From positions 62,001 to 126,000 of the forward strand of contig DATFXM010000101.1 in the NCBI GenBank assembly GCA_035315885.1: DNA of 64,000 bases, written 5' to 3'. How positions within the stretch are numbered: the first letter of the stretch is position 1; each line of letters starts with the position of its first letter. Shown here one piece after another: positions 1 to 8,501 of the stretch. Under the pieces are notes generated by a model. It had not been told where the DNA came from. It was given only the letters and a program-made list of their open reading frames with translations, and did not search any database. This DNA comes from DATFXM01 sp035315885. GTDB taxonomy: Bacteria; Acidobacteriota; Blastocatellia; UBA7656. The position numbers and the translations under genes were made by a program.

Positions 1-117
1 ACGTTCACCACGTCTACTAAGTCGGGAAATGCATCGCTGCAGACTCTGATCGGTGTGAACAAGTGCTCGATCACTGACCGGAACGTGGCAAACAACACCT
101 GCATCGGCGCCCCGTAA
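1..117 (+). CDS. C-terminal end of an unknown protein (partial, runs off the left edge)
   Basis: Frame 1 is open from the first base to a TAA at 115-117 and gives 38 residues rich in Ser, Thr and Asn with two Cys (NKCSITDRN and NNTCIGAP). The composition resembles the tail of a secreted or surface protein with a disulfide. That is inference from composition only, because too little is present to assign a family. The gene reads in the same direction as the cytochrome gene downstream. Confidence 0.4.
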   Translation, partial: TFTTSTKSGNASLQTLIGVNKCSITDRNVANNTCIGAP

Positions 118-282
118 CGGGAGTCGAAGGGGCGAAGGGCGAATCGGGGACGCGGGGACACAGAGACTCTGAGTTCAGTAGTATTCCGACTCGCCCACTC
201 GCCCCTTTGCCTCGTCTACCAGCGAGCGTAGCGAATCTCCGCGTCCCCGTTTCCTGGAATCTCCGCGTCTCCGCTTCGCGCT
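111..282. repeat. Intergenic purine-arm/pyrimidine-arm repeat (imperfect inverted repeat)
   Basis: A purine-rich arm (GGGGCGAAGGGCGAA, GGGGACGCGGGGACAC) is followed by a pyrimidine-rich arm (CTCGCCCCTTTGCCTCG, CTCCGCGTCCCCG, CTCCGCGTCTCCGC). The arms are imperfectly complementary. The same vocabulary recurs at 2322-2525 and 14487-14652, so this is one copy of a dispersed intergenic family. No coding sequence is seen in it. Confidence 0.6.
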
Positions 283-477
283 TTATGGTTTCCAGTTCTT
301 GTCGCTGCTCTCTTGTTTCGCGACCAGGACCTTTGCTAGCAACTCCGCAGCATTCTTCTTAGCATCCTTGGCGGTTGTGCCCATTGCGTTGGCCGCTTCA
401 TCGAAGCTCTTGTTCGTTATGTTATCCGGGTTCCCCATATCATTGTTGGGCATCCCGCATCCGCAGTTGTAGCACAT
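283..477 (-). CDS. Small Cys-rich protein (CYNCGCG family), unknown function
   Basis: A 64-residue protein starting MCYNCGCGMPNNDMGN, followed by NITNKSFDEAA and a Lys/Ala-rich helix. The N-terminal C-x2-C-x-C cluster could bind a metal. The longer frame adds eight residues from 501, but the Cys motif at the very start and the GAGGGAAACTC sequence just ahead of 477 favour the internal ATG. Short proteins of this type are found in many soil bacteria and archaea as conserved hypotheticals, and no function is claimed. The gene is isolated, convergent with the partial gene at the left edge and divergent from the cytochrome gene. Confidence 0.6.
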   Translation of the reverse strand: MCYNCGCGMPNNDMGNPDNITNKSFDEAANAMGTTAKDAKKNAAELLAKVLVAKQESSDKNWKP

Positions 478-773
478 GAGTTTCCCTCTCTTTAGCCTCA
501 CTACGTTTGAACCGATTCGCCTTGTCGAATGTCGACCCGCACGTCTACCACACCATTTTCATGTAGCATTTCTCGTACCTCGGCAGCCATGCGAAATCAT
601 ACGATGAAAACGTTTTAATCGCGTCATGCGTTCGAGGCACATGTGCACGGAACAAATTCAGTTGTCTGCAAACCGTTCCAATGCACTGGCACAATTGATG
701 CGTTAGCCTTGGCACAGTTGCACGCGGGCCATCCTTCAACGAACCGGTTTTTTTGACAAGGGAGGGGTTCACA

Positions 774-2303
774 ATGTCCATTGAAAATGCCGCTGAGTCG
801 ATAAGTGGGCCAAATCACGGGCTCAATCAGACTCCAGCACCTCGCGCCGCTCGCTACAGCACGAAGTCAATCAAGAGATTGATTTCACTCGCTGTGTCTA
901 TGTTGTTTGGCATTCTAATAGGAATAGCCGCTGTTGATGACGGAGGAGCTCAAGATTCGGGCTCGTTTCAGGGTCAGGCAAAAAAAATCAAAGGCTTCGA
1001 TGCAGAGATCACCGAAAACTCTGAACGGATGCTTGAAGAGGGAAAGAGTACTTTTAGATTTGATACGTTCGGAGATGAGTCGTTCTGGGGTGATACATTG
1101 AGGCTCCATCAGGCAATCGAAGGCTCGGGCTTAGGGGGCGTCGGACCGGGCGTCAGTCCAAAAACTGCCCTTGATCTGGGATTGAAGGTCGACATTGATG
1201 CCCTGCCAAAATCGGTGAGGAAGGATCTGGAGAACGGCAAACTGGATCTGACTAATCCGGCGAATACGGTCGCCCTGCTCAAGGCTGATGCAGTACTTGG
1301 GGTCAAGGGGATTTTTCAAGGGAATAACCTCACGTCGCTTGGACTAACATGTGCCGTATGTCACTCAACAGTAGATAACTCTCTTGCTTTCGGCGTTGGT
1401 CACCGACTCGACGGCTGGGCCAACCACGACCTGAACGTGGGAGCTATCATTGCCGTCGCTCCGAACCTGCAACCCGTTGCAGACTTACTCGGGGTGAGCG
1501 TTGCTACTCTGAAGACTGTTCTCAATAGTTGGGGACCGGGAAAATTCGATGCCGAAATCTTCCTCGACGGCAAGGCTTTTAATCTTGAACAGCGCACCGA
1601 CGGTGTAGTGACCGGGCGAAACGTTCCGGGCGCGACACTGATCCCGAACGCACTCGGACTAGCCGGCTTCAATCAGCACACGTGGACTGGGGCATGGGGA
1701 ACAGTGAGCTACTGGAACGCGCTGGTCGCCAATCTCGAGATGCACGGAAAAGGGAGGTTCTTCGATCCTAGGCTGAATGATGCAGCGCAGTTTCCGATCG
1801 CCGCAGCGCACAGTCTGGGCGATCTGCCACACATCTCGCCGGACGATGATCTGATAACCAAGAAGCTGCCGGCTCTACAGTTTTACCAGCTTGCGATACC
1901 TGCTCCTACTCCGAAGCCTGGCTCTGACTTCGATCAGGCGGCGGCGAAGCGCGGGGATGAACTGTTCAGCGGAAAAGCGAAGTGCAATAACTGCCACGTC
2001 GAACCGTTGTGGACCGAGCCGGGGTGGAACCTGCACAAGGCGGACGAGATCGGGATAGACAGCTTCCAGGCTGACCGTGGGCCGGACCATACGTATAAAA
2101 CCATGAACCTGGCGGGTGTATTCATTCGCGAGAACGGCTTATTCATGAGTGCGGCGAATAAGGGCCGATTCTATCACGACGGCAGGTTCAGTACTCTTAT
2201 GGATGTCGTGAATCACTACAACACGCGGTTCACGCTTGGACTGACGGCGCAGGAGAAGCACGACCTTGTTGAATATCTGAAGTCACTTCCTTCATCTGAA
2301 TGA
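774..2303 (+). CDS. Di-haem c-type cytochrome, cytochrome c peroxidase/MauG-like
   Basis: A 509-residue exported protein. ATG 774 has a strong AGGGAGGGG about 9 bases ahead, so it is preferred over the longer frame from 753. A hydrophobic segment (SLAVSMLFGILIGIAAV) near residues 40-60 is a signal or anchor. Two haem c attachment motifs are visible, CAVCH near residue 192 and CNNCH near 403, the second followed by a domain ending NLAGVFIRENGLFMSAANKGRFYHDG. This two-haem layout and the late YHDGRFSTL segment resemble the di-haem peroxidase superfamily. Substrate is not predictable; electron transfer or peroxide reduction in the periplasm is inferred. The gene stands alone, followed by a large inverted repeat. 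Confidence 0.7.
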   Translation: MSIENAAESISGPNHGLNQTPAPRAARYSTKSIKRLISLAVSMLFGILIGIAAVDDGGAQDSGSFQGQAKKIKGFDAEITENSERMLEEGKSTFRFDTFGDESFWGDTLRLHQAIEGSGLGGVGPGVSPKTALDLGLKVDIDALPKSVRKDLENGKLDLTNPANTVALLKADAVLGVKGIFQGNNLTSLGLTCAVCHSTVDNSLAFGVGHRLDGWANHDLNVGAIIAVAPNLQPVADLLGVSVATLKTVLNSWGPGKFDAEIFLDGKAFNLEQRTDGVVTGRNVPGATLIPNALGLAGFNQHTWTGAWGTVSYWNALVANLEMHGKGRFFDPRLNDAAQFPIAAAHSLGDLPHISPDDDLITKKLPALQFYQLAIPAPTPKPGSDFDQAAAKRGDELFSGKAKCNNCHVEPLWTEPGWNLHKADEIGIDSFQADRGPDHTYKTMNLAGVFIRENGLFMSAANKGRFYHDGRFSTLMDVVNHYNTRFTLGLTAQEKHDLVEYLKSLPSSE

Positions 2304-2321
2304 AGGCGGTTGTGGGGAGAT

Positions 2322-2525
2322 GAGGCGAAAGGGCGAAGGGGCGAGACGGAGACGCGGGGACGCGGAGAGGAGAGACGCGGAGACTCGGAGTTGAGCTCGA
2401 CGGTCAGTTCGCCTTCTTAGTTCCACACCTCACTCCTCGCTCCCTCGTCCCCGCGTCACTCCTCACCGCGTCCCCGCGTCTCCGTCTCGCCCCTTCGCCC
2501 GTTCGCCTATCCTCCTCACCTCCCT
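2322..2525. repeat. Long inverted repeat (35-bp perfect arms) between cytochrome and glnS
   Basis: Bases 2331-2365 (GGGCGAAGGGGCGAGACGGA onward) are exactly the reverse complement of 2466-2500. The arms extend imperfectly inward and outward; the interior carries repeats of GACGCGG type. The loop is about 100 bases. As RNA it would fold into a very long hairpin. Related but more degenerate copies lie at 111-282 and 14487-14652. Confidence 0.85.
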
Positions 2526-2601
2526 CGCAATGGTCCGTAGGCCCGATATACAATGCTTGATTCCATAGAATCGTAAGGCGCATAGGAGAGAACATCAGCA
2601 G

Positions 2602-4314
2602 ATGAAATCGTCAGAAACTGACCCAAGCACCGAACCCGCTGAAGTGCCGGGGCGGTCCAACTTCATTCGCGACATAATAATCGAAGACCTCAAGGCGGAA
2701 AACGGCGGACGTGTCCAGACACGCTTTCCCCCCGAGCCGAACGGCTATCTGCACATCGGACACGCAAAGGCGATTTGTCTCGATTTCGGTCTTGCAGCCG
2801 AGTTTGGCGGCAAATGCAATCTTCGTTTCGACGACACCAACCCATCCAAAGAGGAGAGCGAGTACGTCGAGTCGATCATGGGAGACGTCCGCTGGCTCGG
2901 CTTCGAGTGGGACGGATTGTATTACGCCTCGGATTACTTTGGACAACTGTACGAGTGGGCTGTCCAGTTGATCAAAGCGGGATTAGCTTACGTCTGCGAC
3001 CTCAGTGCTGACGAAGTCCGGCGTTACCGCGGCACGTTGACCGAGCCGGGCAAGAACAGTCCATACAGGGACCGCTCGATTGAAGAGAGCCTGGACCTCT
3101 TCGAGAGGATGAAAAAGGGCGAGTTTCCGGACGGCTCTCGAACTCTGCGAGCAAAAATCGATATGGCATCGCCGAATCTGAATATGCGCGACCCGGTGAT
3201 GTACCGAATCCTTCATATGGAGCACCACCGGACTGGCAATGAATGGTGCATCTACCCCATGTACGACTACGCGCACGGTCAGTCGGACTCCATCGAGAAG
3301 GTCACCCACTCAATCTGCACGCTCGAATTCGAAGATCATCGGCCGTTGTACAACTGGTACATCGAACAACTCGGCATCTTTCCTTCGCGACAATTTGAAT
3401 TCGACCGACTGAACCTCACCTACACATTGTTGAGCAAGCGCAGGCTGCTGACGCTGGTGCAGGAGGGGCATACAAAAAGTTGGGATGATCCTCGGATGCC
3501 GACGTTGTCCGGGATGCGCCGGCGAGGGTACACGCCGGAAGCTATTCGTAACTTCTGCGCGAATGTCAGCGTGTCCAAGACTAACAATACTGTGCAGCTT
3601 TCGCTTCTCGAGCACTTTGTTCGTGAGGATCTGAACAAACGCGCCCTTCGCGTAATGGCTGTCCTGAAACCGCTGCGGGTTGTGATCGAGAACTATCCCG
3701 AGGACCTTGTCGAAGAGATGGAGGCGGTGAACAACCCCGAGGACGAGAGCATGGGGACCCGGCGAGTGCCGTTCTCAAGAGTCCTGTACATCGAGCAGGA
3801 CGACTTCAACGAGAATCCTCCGAAGGGTTACTTTCGGCTGGCGCCGGGTCGCGAGGTACGACTTCGCTACGGCTACTTCATAACCTGCAAAGACGTCGTG
3901 AAGGACGCCATGGGGAACGTGATTGAGTTGCGCTGCACTTACGATCCGGAAACGAGAGGCGGCAACGCGCCCGACGGTCGCAAGGTCAAGTCCACCATAC
4001 ACTGGGTGTCCGCGGCTCATGCAGCGGAGTGCGAAGTTCGTCTGTACGACAACCTGTTCACAAAAGAAAATCCGAACGAGGTAGAGGATGGCAGGGATTT
4101 CACAGCTAATCTGAATCCCGACTCGTTGGACGTTTTGTCTGGATGCAAAGTCGAGCCGAGTCTTCGCAACGCGGTTGTGGGCGAGCGATATCAGTTTGAG
4201 AGGCTGGGTTATTTTTGCCTCGACCCTGAAACGACGCCCGGCCGTCTTGTGTTCAATCGAACCATTGGTTTGCGAGACACGTGGTCGAAAGTTCAAATGC
4301 GACAGAATAAATAA
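2602..4314 (+). CDS. glnS: Glutaminyl-tRNA synthetase
   Basis: A 570-residue class I aminoacyl-tRNA synthetase that charges tRNA-Gln in the cytoplasm. The HIGH motif appears as YLHIGHAKA with RFPPEPNGYLHIGH near residue 45 and RFDDTNP downstream; the KMSKS equivalent is LLSKRRL near residue 277. The bipartite C-terminal anticodon-binding beta-barrels follow (PFSRVLYIEQDDF, GREVRLRYGY, HWVSAAHA). The length matches the bacterial family. The gene is complete and alone on the plus strand, ending against a heptamer repeat and the convergent cox operon tail. Presence of a true GlnRS argues that Gln-tRNA is made directly here. Confidence 0.96.
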   Translation: MKSSETDPSTEPAEVPGRSNFIRDIIIEDLKAENGGRVQTRFPPEPNGYLHIGHAKAICLDFGLAAEFGGKCNLRFDDTNPSKEESEYVESIMGDVRWLGFEWDGLYYASDYFGQLYEWAVQLIKAGLAYVCDLSADEVRRYRGTLTEPGKNSPYRDRSIEESLDLFERMKKGEFPDGSRTLRAKIDMASPNLNMRDPVMYRILHMEHHRTGNEWCIYPMYDYAHGQSDSIEKVTHSICTLEFEDHRPLYNWYIEQLGIFPSRQFEFDRLNLTYTLLSKRRLLTLVQEGHTKSWDDPRMPTLSGMRRRGYTPEAIRNFCANVSVSKTNNTVQLSLLEHFVREDLNKRALRVMAVLKPLRVVIENYPEDLVEEMEAVNNPEDESMGTRRVPFSRVLYIEQDDFNENPPKGYFRLAPGREVRLRYGYFITCKDVVKDAMGNVIELRCTYDPETRGGNAPDGRKVKSTIHWVSAAHAAECEVRLYDNLFTKENPNEVEDGRDFTANLNPDSLDVLSGCKVEPSLRNAVVGERYQFERLGYFCLDPETTPGRLVFNRTIGLRDTWSKVQMRQNK

Positions 4315-4315
4315 G

Positions 4316-4336
4316 GTGCTGAGTGCTGAGTGCTGA
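4316..4336. repeat. Heptamer GTGCTGA, three tandem copies
   Basis: Three exact GTGCTGA units begin one base after the glnS stop codon. The same heptamer occurs on the opposite strand at 9641-9657 and as a long array at 37796-37942. Located between two convergent genes. Confidence 0.8.
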
Positions 4337-4371
4337 GCGGCTCGTGACAAACCAAAAGGGTTTGATGGGAT

Positions 4372-4776
4372 TCATTCCTGTAATGACTGACCGTCGCGGT
4401 TGACGCGTTCGAAGTAGAGCCTTAGGCCCGAGCGAAGGGCTTCGAGGGGAAGCAGCGCGCATTTAACCCGAGCCGGCTTGATTTCGCTCTTCAACGATGA
4501 AAGAAGTTGCTCGTCCGAAATGGTCTCGCCTCCGGCTATGTCCGATCCCACGATGTACTGGGTGAGTATTGAGGCCGAGGCAACACTGATCGCACACCCG
4601 TCGCCTTGAAAGCGAGCCGCTTGTACCTTGTCGCCACTCAATCTCAGTTCAATTCTGATTCGATCGCCGCACAGAGGGTTAAAGCACTCGTGGCTCACAT
4701 CCGGGGCCTCGAGGCTGCCAAGATTGCGCGGGTTTCGAAAATGATCGAGCAGCAGATCACTGTACTGACCGGGCAT
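4372..4776 (-). CDS. sufU: SufU/NifU-like iron-sulfur scaffold protein
   Basis: A 134-residue protein starting MPGQYSDLLLDHFRNPRNLG, the classic opening of the IscU/SufU family. The three conserved Cys are in CFNPLCGD, GDGCAIS and VKCALLP. ATG 4776 follows GAGGAACA; the longer frame starts at 4788. The gene overlaps the end of the XdhC-family gene upstream by 20 bases, so it is the last gene of the cox operon. Family function is assembly of Fe-S clusters or sulfur transfer. Its placement suggests it serves the two 2Fe-2S clusters of CoxS or the sulfur of the Mo-S-Cu centre; that part is inference. No sufS or sufB neighbour is present. Confidence 0.85.
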   Translation of the reverse strand: MPGQYSDLLLDHFRNPRNLGSLEAPDVSHECFNPLCGDRIRIELRLSGDKVQAARFQGDGCAISVASASILTQYIVGSDIAGGETISDEQLLSSLKSEIKPARVKCALLPLEALRSGLRLYFERVNRDGQSLQE

Positions 4777-5860
4777 TGTTCCTCGCACTCGATCTCAGTG
4801 GTGCTCCCGGGTGATTCGTTTTCACGGCCAGGGCTTCGGCAAGGATGCTCAAGGCTATCTCGCTTGCGGTCACCGCTCCAATATCCAACCCTATAGGCAC
4901 TCGCACTCGATCCAGAACTTGCCGGTCGACGCCGCTCTCCTCGAGAAACTTCAAGATAGCCTCGCCTCGCCGCCTGCTCCCCAACATCCCGATGTACAAA
5001 GCTTCACTGTTCAATACAATCTTGAGCACCGGGATATCGTACTTGTAGTCGTGCGCTGCAAGAACCACCAGGGTCGACGAGGTATAGCTCAGGCCTCGTG
5101 CGATCTCCGACGGAATTCCGATCAGCAATTCGTCTGCGTCCGGAAATCGCTCTCTCGTGGCAAAGCGAGGCCGGCCATCAACGACAACAGTTCTGAGACC
5201 GATTTCCTTTGCAAGCCTGACCAGCGCCATTGACACGTGTCCCGCGCCAAATACGACCAGGGTCTCCGCGGGACCGTGTACCTCGAAGAACATCTCAGTC
5301 GACGACTGGTCCGGATCAACCAATACAGTCCTCGAAATCCGTTTTTGAATCAGCTCCCGCGCGACTTCGCGCGCCGCTCGGTCAAGGCCGGAGGTCCCAA
5401 GCCCGCCTGACACCTCACCATCTTCATAGACGATGAGCTTGGATTCGGGCCGGTGTAGCTGTGAAACTACCGCTGCCGTTCTTCCGCTTTTGACTTCGGC
5501 GGCAAGTGCACCGTAGATATTGAGCAGGCGATCGGCAGGATCCCCAAGATCCAGCGGCTCTATCAATATGTCGATTGTACCGGCGCAAGTAAAACCGCCT
5601 TCCCAGGCGTCCTCGTCGCTGAGACTCAGAGAGAGCAGTTGTGGTTTGAAGGAAGCCAGCGCCGCTTCCGCCGACTCGATTACCCGCGCGTCCACGCAAC
5701 CTCCAATAGTCACCGAGCCCAACAGACGACCATCCTCGGCAACCCACATCTTGGCCCCTTCTTTTTTCGGACTCGTTCCGCGCGTTGCGACCAGCGTAAC
5801 CATCGCCACTCGCTTCTCATCCCTCGAGAGGGCTTCGAGCTGATCAAAGAGGTCTTCCAT
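4757..5860 (-). CDS. coxF: XdhC/CoxI-family molybdenum cofactor insertion protein (CoxF position)
   Basis: A 367-residue protein with an N-terminal XdhC_CoxI domain (VTLVATRGTSPKKEGAKM, GSVTIGGCVDARV, GGFTCAGTIDILIEP) and a C-terminal NAD-binding-like fold (VVFGAGHVSMALVRLAKEIG, VVDGRPRFATRERFPDADEL, IGMLGSRRR). Proteins of this family bind, sulfurate and protect the molybdenum cofactor before its insertion into hydroxylases. It follows coxE by 6 bases and overlaps the SufU-like gene. The symbol follows the D-E-F order known from Oligotropha; a functional equivalence is inferred from family and order. A second XdhC homologue lies at 8498-9544. Confidence 0.85.
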   Translation of the reverse strand: MEDLFDQLEALSRDEKRVAMVTLVATRGTSPKKEGAKMWVAEDGRLLGSVTIGGCVDARVIESAEAALASFKPQLLSLSLSDEDAWEGGFTCAGTIDILIEPLDLGDPADRLLNIYGALAAEVKSGRTAAVVSQLHRPESKLIVYEDGEVSGGLGTSGLDRAAREVARELIQKRISRTVLVDPDQSSTEMFFEVHGPAETLVVFGAGHVSMALVRLAKEIGLRTVVVDGRPRFATRERFPDADELLIGIPSEIARGLSYTSSTLVVLAAHDYKYDIPVLKIVLNSEALYIGMLGSRRRGEAILKFLEESGVDRQVLDRVRVPIGLDIGAVTASEIALSILAEALAVKTNHPGAPLRSSARNNARSVQ

Positions 5861-5866
5861 AAACGC

Positions 5867-7021
5867 TCACAAAACGAGGTGCCGCTCGAGCGCGCGCAGG
5901 CTCTCGAGGTTATTCAGGGCCGCAAACACGTCGATGTGCGGCAAAGCGACTTGCATCCCCCGAGTCGTTGGCTTGTAGCCCGGGCTGTCCAGCAATGGAT
6001 TCAGCCAGATCAGCCTGCCTGCGCGTCTCTTCAGCGTTGTCAGCGCCTGGTCCAGCTCTTCAGGTTCGCCAGTGTCCCAGCCGTCGCTCATCAAGATGAC
6101 TATCGTTCTTCGGTCGACCAGGGTCGGCCAGCCTGAATTGAATGCCCGCAGGCTCGGACCGATCAGCGTACCACCTGACCAGCCTCGCGTTTCACCAAGC
6201 AGCTCCAGCGCCCGCTGGTAAGCCTTATTCTTCAGGTGTCCTGTTATTCTTTCGACCCTGGTGCTGAACACGAACGTCTCAACCTGCGCACGACTGTTTT
6301 GAACCGCGTAGGCAAACTGCACCAGCAACCGGCTGTACATGTCCATGGACCCGGACACGTCGCATATGACTACGAGCCGGGTCTTCTTTCGCTTGCGTTG
6401 TTTGTACGACAGCTCTGCTAACTCTCCGCCCGTCCTCAATGACGCGCGAATCGACCTTCTCAAGTCGACTCTTTGACCCCGCCGTGTTGGCTTCCACCTC
6501 CGGCTAGGCCTTGAAGCCAGCTTTCGAACGATCCTCCGAGCAAGCCTGGCGATTTCTTGAAGCTCCTGCGAGCTGAACCGACTGAAATCCCGCTCCGAAT
6601 GGCTTTCGATGTTGCTCGCACCCGGCAGATTGAGCGGTTCTGAATCCTTTGCCGAAGCCGACCAGTTCTTCAGAAAAAATGACAACCCCTTTCGTTCAAC
6701 TTCCCGGGATCGAACCGGCACCGGGCGGGTTCTCACGGAACGTGACTCTTGCGTGGTCGCGACTGGCGACACCTCGCCAGGAACAAGCTGTGCCCAGAAT
6801 TCATCGAACAGCTCTTCAAAAACAGGAAACTCTTCGACGCGTGTTGTAAGCACGCCGCGCAATCCGAGGAAGGTCTCCCGGCGATCGCACCGGTCAACGA
6901 GGTGCAACGTCCTGAGCGCCGCAACCACTTCAGCGGGAGTAACCTCGATGCCCCTGTCCCTCAACGCGCGACAAAAGCGTACCGTGTTGCTCAACATAAA
7001 CTTTGCCGCTGGTCGATTCAC
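5867..7021 (-). CDS. coxE: CoxE-like von Willebrand factor A protein
   Basis: A 384-residue VWA protein. The MIDAS motif is in LVVICDVSGSMDMYSRL near residue 220, preceded by an Arg/Lys-rich region (RLARRIVRKLASRPSRRW), as usual for CoxE. The start is GTG at 7021, overlapping the coxD stop as GTGA. In Oligotropha CoxE works with the AAA ATPase CoxD to build the [CuSMoO2] active site of CO dehydrogenase (known for that species). Here it sits between coxD and coxF and is expected to have the same role on the cytoplasmic face. Confidence 0.9.
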   Translation of the reverse strand: MNRPAAKFMLSNTVRFCRALRDRGIEVTPAEVVAALRTLHLVDRCDRRETFLGLRGVLTTRVEEFPVFEELFDEFWAQLVPGEVSPVATTQESRSVRTRPVPVRSREVERKGLSFFLKNWSASAKDSEPLNLPGASNIESHSERDFSRFSSQELQEIARLARRIVRKLASRPSRRWKPTRRGQRVDLRRSIRASLRTGGELAELSYKQRKRKKTRLVVICDVSGSMDMYSRLLVQFAYAVQNSRAQVETFVFSTRVERITGHLKNKAYQRALELLGETRGWSGGTLIGPSLRAFNSGWPTLVDRRTIVILMSDGWDTGEPEELDQALTTLKRRAGRLIWLNPLLDSPGYKPTTRGMQVALPHIDVFAALNNLESLRALERHLVL

Positions 7022-7905
7022 GATCCCGTGCGCAACATTTCATCGAGGCGATTGATCGCTTCGGTTTCAAACCTCCTTACATCTTCCTGAGCCTTCAGAA
7101 AACACCCAAGTGTCGCCCGCACCACTTCCGCATCGAGGTGCGTGGCCTTCAACTCGACCAGGGAGGCCGCCCAATCCAGGGTTTCAGCGACGCCCGGAAC
7201 CTTGGAGAGATTGAGAGCCCTCGCCGCGTGGATGACGTGAGTCAACTCGGAGGAGAGGGCCTCTCCGATGCCGGGCACTTTGCTACGGACGATCTGAAGC
7301 TCCTTTTCGAACGATGGGTAGTCAATCCAAAGATAAAGACATCGCCGTCGCAAAGCATCGGAGAGTTCGCGCGACCGGTTCGACGTAAGCACAACGTGCG
7401 GTCGATGAGACGCAGAAATCGACCCGATCTCCGGAATCGTGACTTGAAAATCGGAAAGCACTTCGAGGAGGAATGCCTCGAATTCCTCGTCGCTGCGATC
7501 GACTTCGTCGATCAACAAGACCGGCGAACGCGCAGGATCGGTGATCGCGTCGAGCAGCGGGCGCTTTAAGAGGTATGACTCGCTGAAGATCGACGCTTCC
7601 TTCTCAGCCGCGCTGACCGGAGAGGATTCCTGAAGTTTGATGTGAAGAAGCTGCTTCGAGTAATTCCATTCGTAGAGAGAAGTCGTCGCGTCCAGGCCCT
7701 CGTAACACTGCAGCCGTATCAAACGGGTGTCCAGGGCGGCGGCCAGGGCCTTGGCGATCTCAGTCTTGCCCACGCCTGCCGGACCTTCGATCAACAGTGG
7801 TTTCCCAAGCGCCATCGCAAGGTATACCGACGTCGCGACCGCGGCGTCAGTAACGTACGCCTGTCGCTCCAGCAGTTCCTGAATCTTTCTGACCTCTTCT
7901 TTCAA
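7018..7905 (-). CDS. coxD: CoxD-like MoxR-family AAA+ ATPase
   Basis: A 295-residue AAA+ protein with Walker A IEGPAGVGKTEIAKAL, Walker B VLLIDEVDRSDEEFEAFLL and the sensor region HVVLTSNRSRELSDALRRRC. MoxR ATPases pair with VWA proteins as maturation chaperones, and CoxD is needed to introduce sulfur and copper into the CODH active site in Oligotropha. The apparent start is TTG at 7905, whose TTGA overlaps the stop of the MobA-like gene, suggesting translational coupling. The stop overlaps the coxE start. Confidence 0.92.
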   Translation of the reverse strand: MKEEVRKIQELLERQAYVTDAAVATSVYLAMALGKPLLIEGPAGVGKTEIAKALAAALDTRLIRLQCYEGLDATTSLYEWNYSKQLLHIKLQESSPVSAAEKEASIFSESYLLKRPLLDAITDPARSPVLLIDEVDRSDEEFEAFLLEVLSDFQVTIPEIGSISASHRPHVVLTSNRSRELSDALRRRCLYLWIDYPSFEKELQIVRSKVPGIGEALSSELTHVIHAARALNLSKVPGVAETLDWAASLVELKATHLDAEVVRATLGCFLKAQEDVRRFETEAINRLDEMLRTGS

Positions 7906-8501
7906 AGTTGTCTTGCTCCGGATAAGCGCTCGAAATCCTCGCGAGTGTTGATGTCTTGAGGAAAAGATACGTCGAGGTCCGCGGTGCCAACCAGGTCCGG
8001 GTTGGTATCGACCAGCTTCCAGGCTGCCTTGTCTCCATGCAAGTCAACCAGCTTATCAAACATCGACCTCGCAAAAATCATGGGGTGGCCTTTCCTCCCG
8101 CGGTACGAGGCCAGCACAATCTGGTCCTGCTGTCTACGGAACACCTCGGCTACTCGGCCGATTATTTCTGGGCTGACGTCTGGCTGGTCGCCGAGCAAAA
8201 TCATTATCGCGTCCGATTTTGTGTTGATCGCGGCAATCCCCGCGCGATAAGACGAAGCGCAGCCTGCGCCGAAGACTGGATTGTCGACCACGCGGGCGAT
8301 TTTGAAATCGACCCGCCGGCGAATCTCGTCAGCCGCGCGTCCAAGCACTACAACCACCTCGTTCAGTGCGGGAGCTTGCAACGCCTGACTGACGACCCAC
8401 TCGATCAACGTGGTACCGCGATAGGGCAGTAGCTGCTTAGGCTCCCCGAAGCGCGTCGATGCGCCGGCGCCAAGAACTAACCCTGAGATGAACTCCGTCA
8501 T
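7902..8501 (-). CDS. MobA-like molybdenum cofactor cytidylyltransferase
   Basis: A 199-residue NTP transferase. The N-terminal LVLGAGASTRFGEPKQLLPYRG is the nucleotide-binding signature of MobA/MocA proteins, followed by ILLGDQPDVSPEII and SYRGRKGHPMIF. The GRKGHP context is typical of MocA, which makes molybdopterin cytosine dinucleotide. That is the cofactor form used by CO dehydrogenases, so this gene likely completes the cofactor for CoxL. ATG 8501 overlaps the preceding stop as ATGA, and its own stop overlaps the coxD start. Confidence 0.85.
   Translation of the reverse strand: MTEFISGLVLGAGASTRFGEPKQLLPYRGTTLIEWVVSQALQAPALNEVVVVLGRAADEIRRRVDFKIARVVDNPVFGAGCASSYRAGIAAINTKSDAIMILLGDQPDVSPEIIGRVAEVFRRQQDQIVLASYRGRKGHPMIFARSMFDKLVDLHGDKAAWKLVDTNPDLVGTADLDVSFPQDINTREDFERLSGARQL

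Noticed and set aside
2331..2500. Simple rho-independent terminator for the cytochrome gene
   Set aside because: The arms are far longer than a terminator, the loop is about 100 bases, no T run follows, and related copies exist elsewhere; a repeat element fits better.
3775..4350. 191-residue minus-strand ORF antisense to glnS
   Set aside because: Shadow of the intact synthetase gene.
7003..7569. 188-residue plus-strand ORF antisense to coxD
   Set aside because: Shadow of coxD; no recognisable motif.
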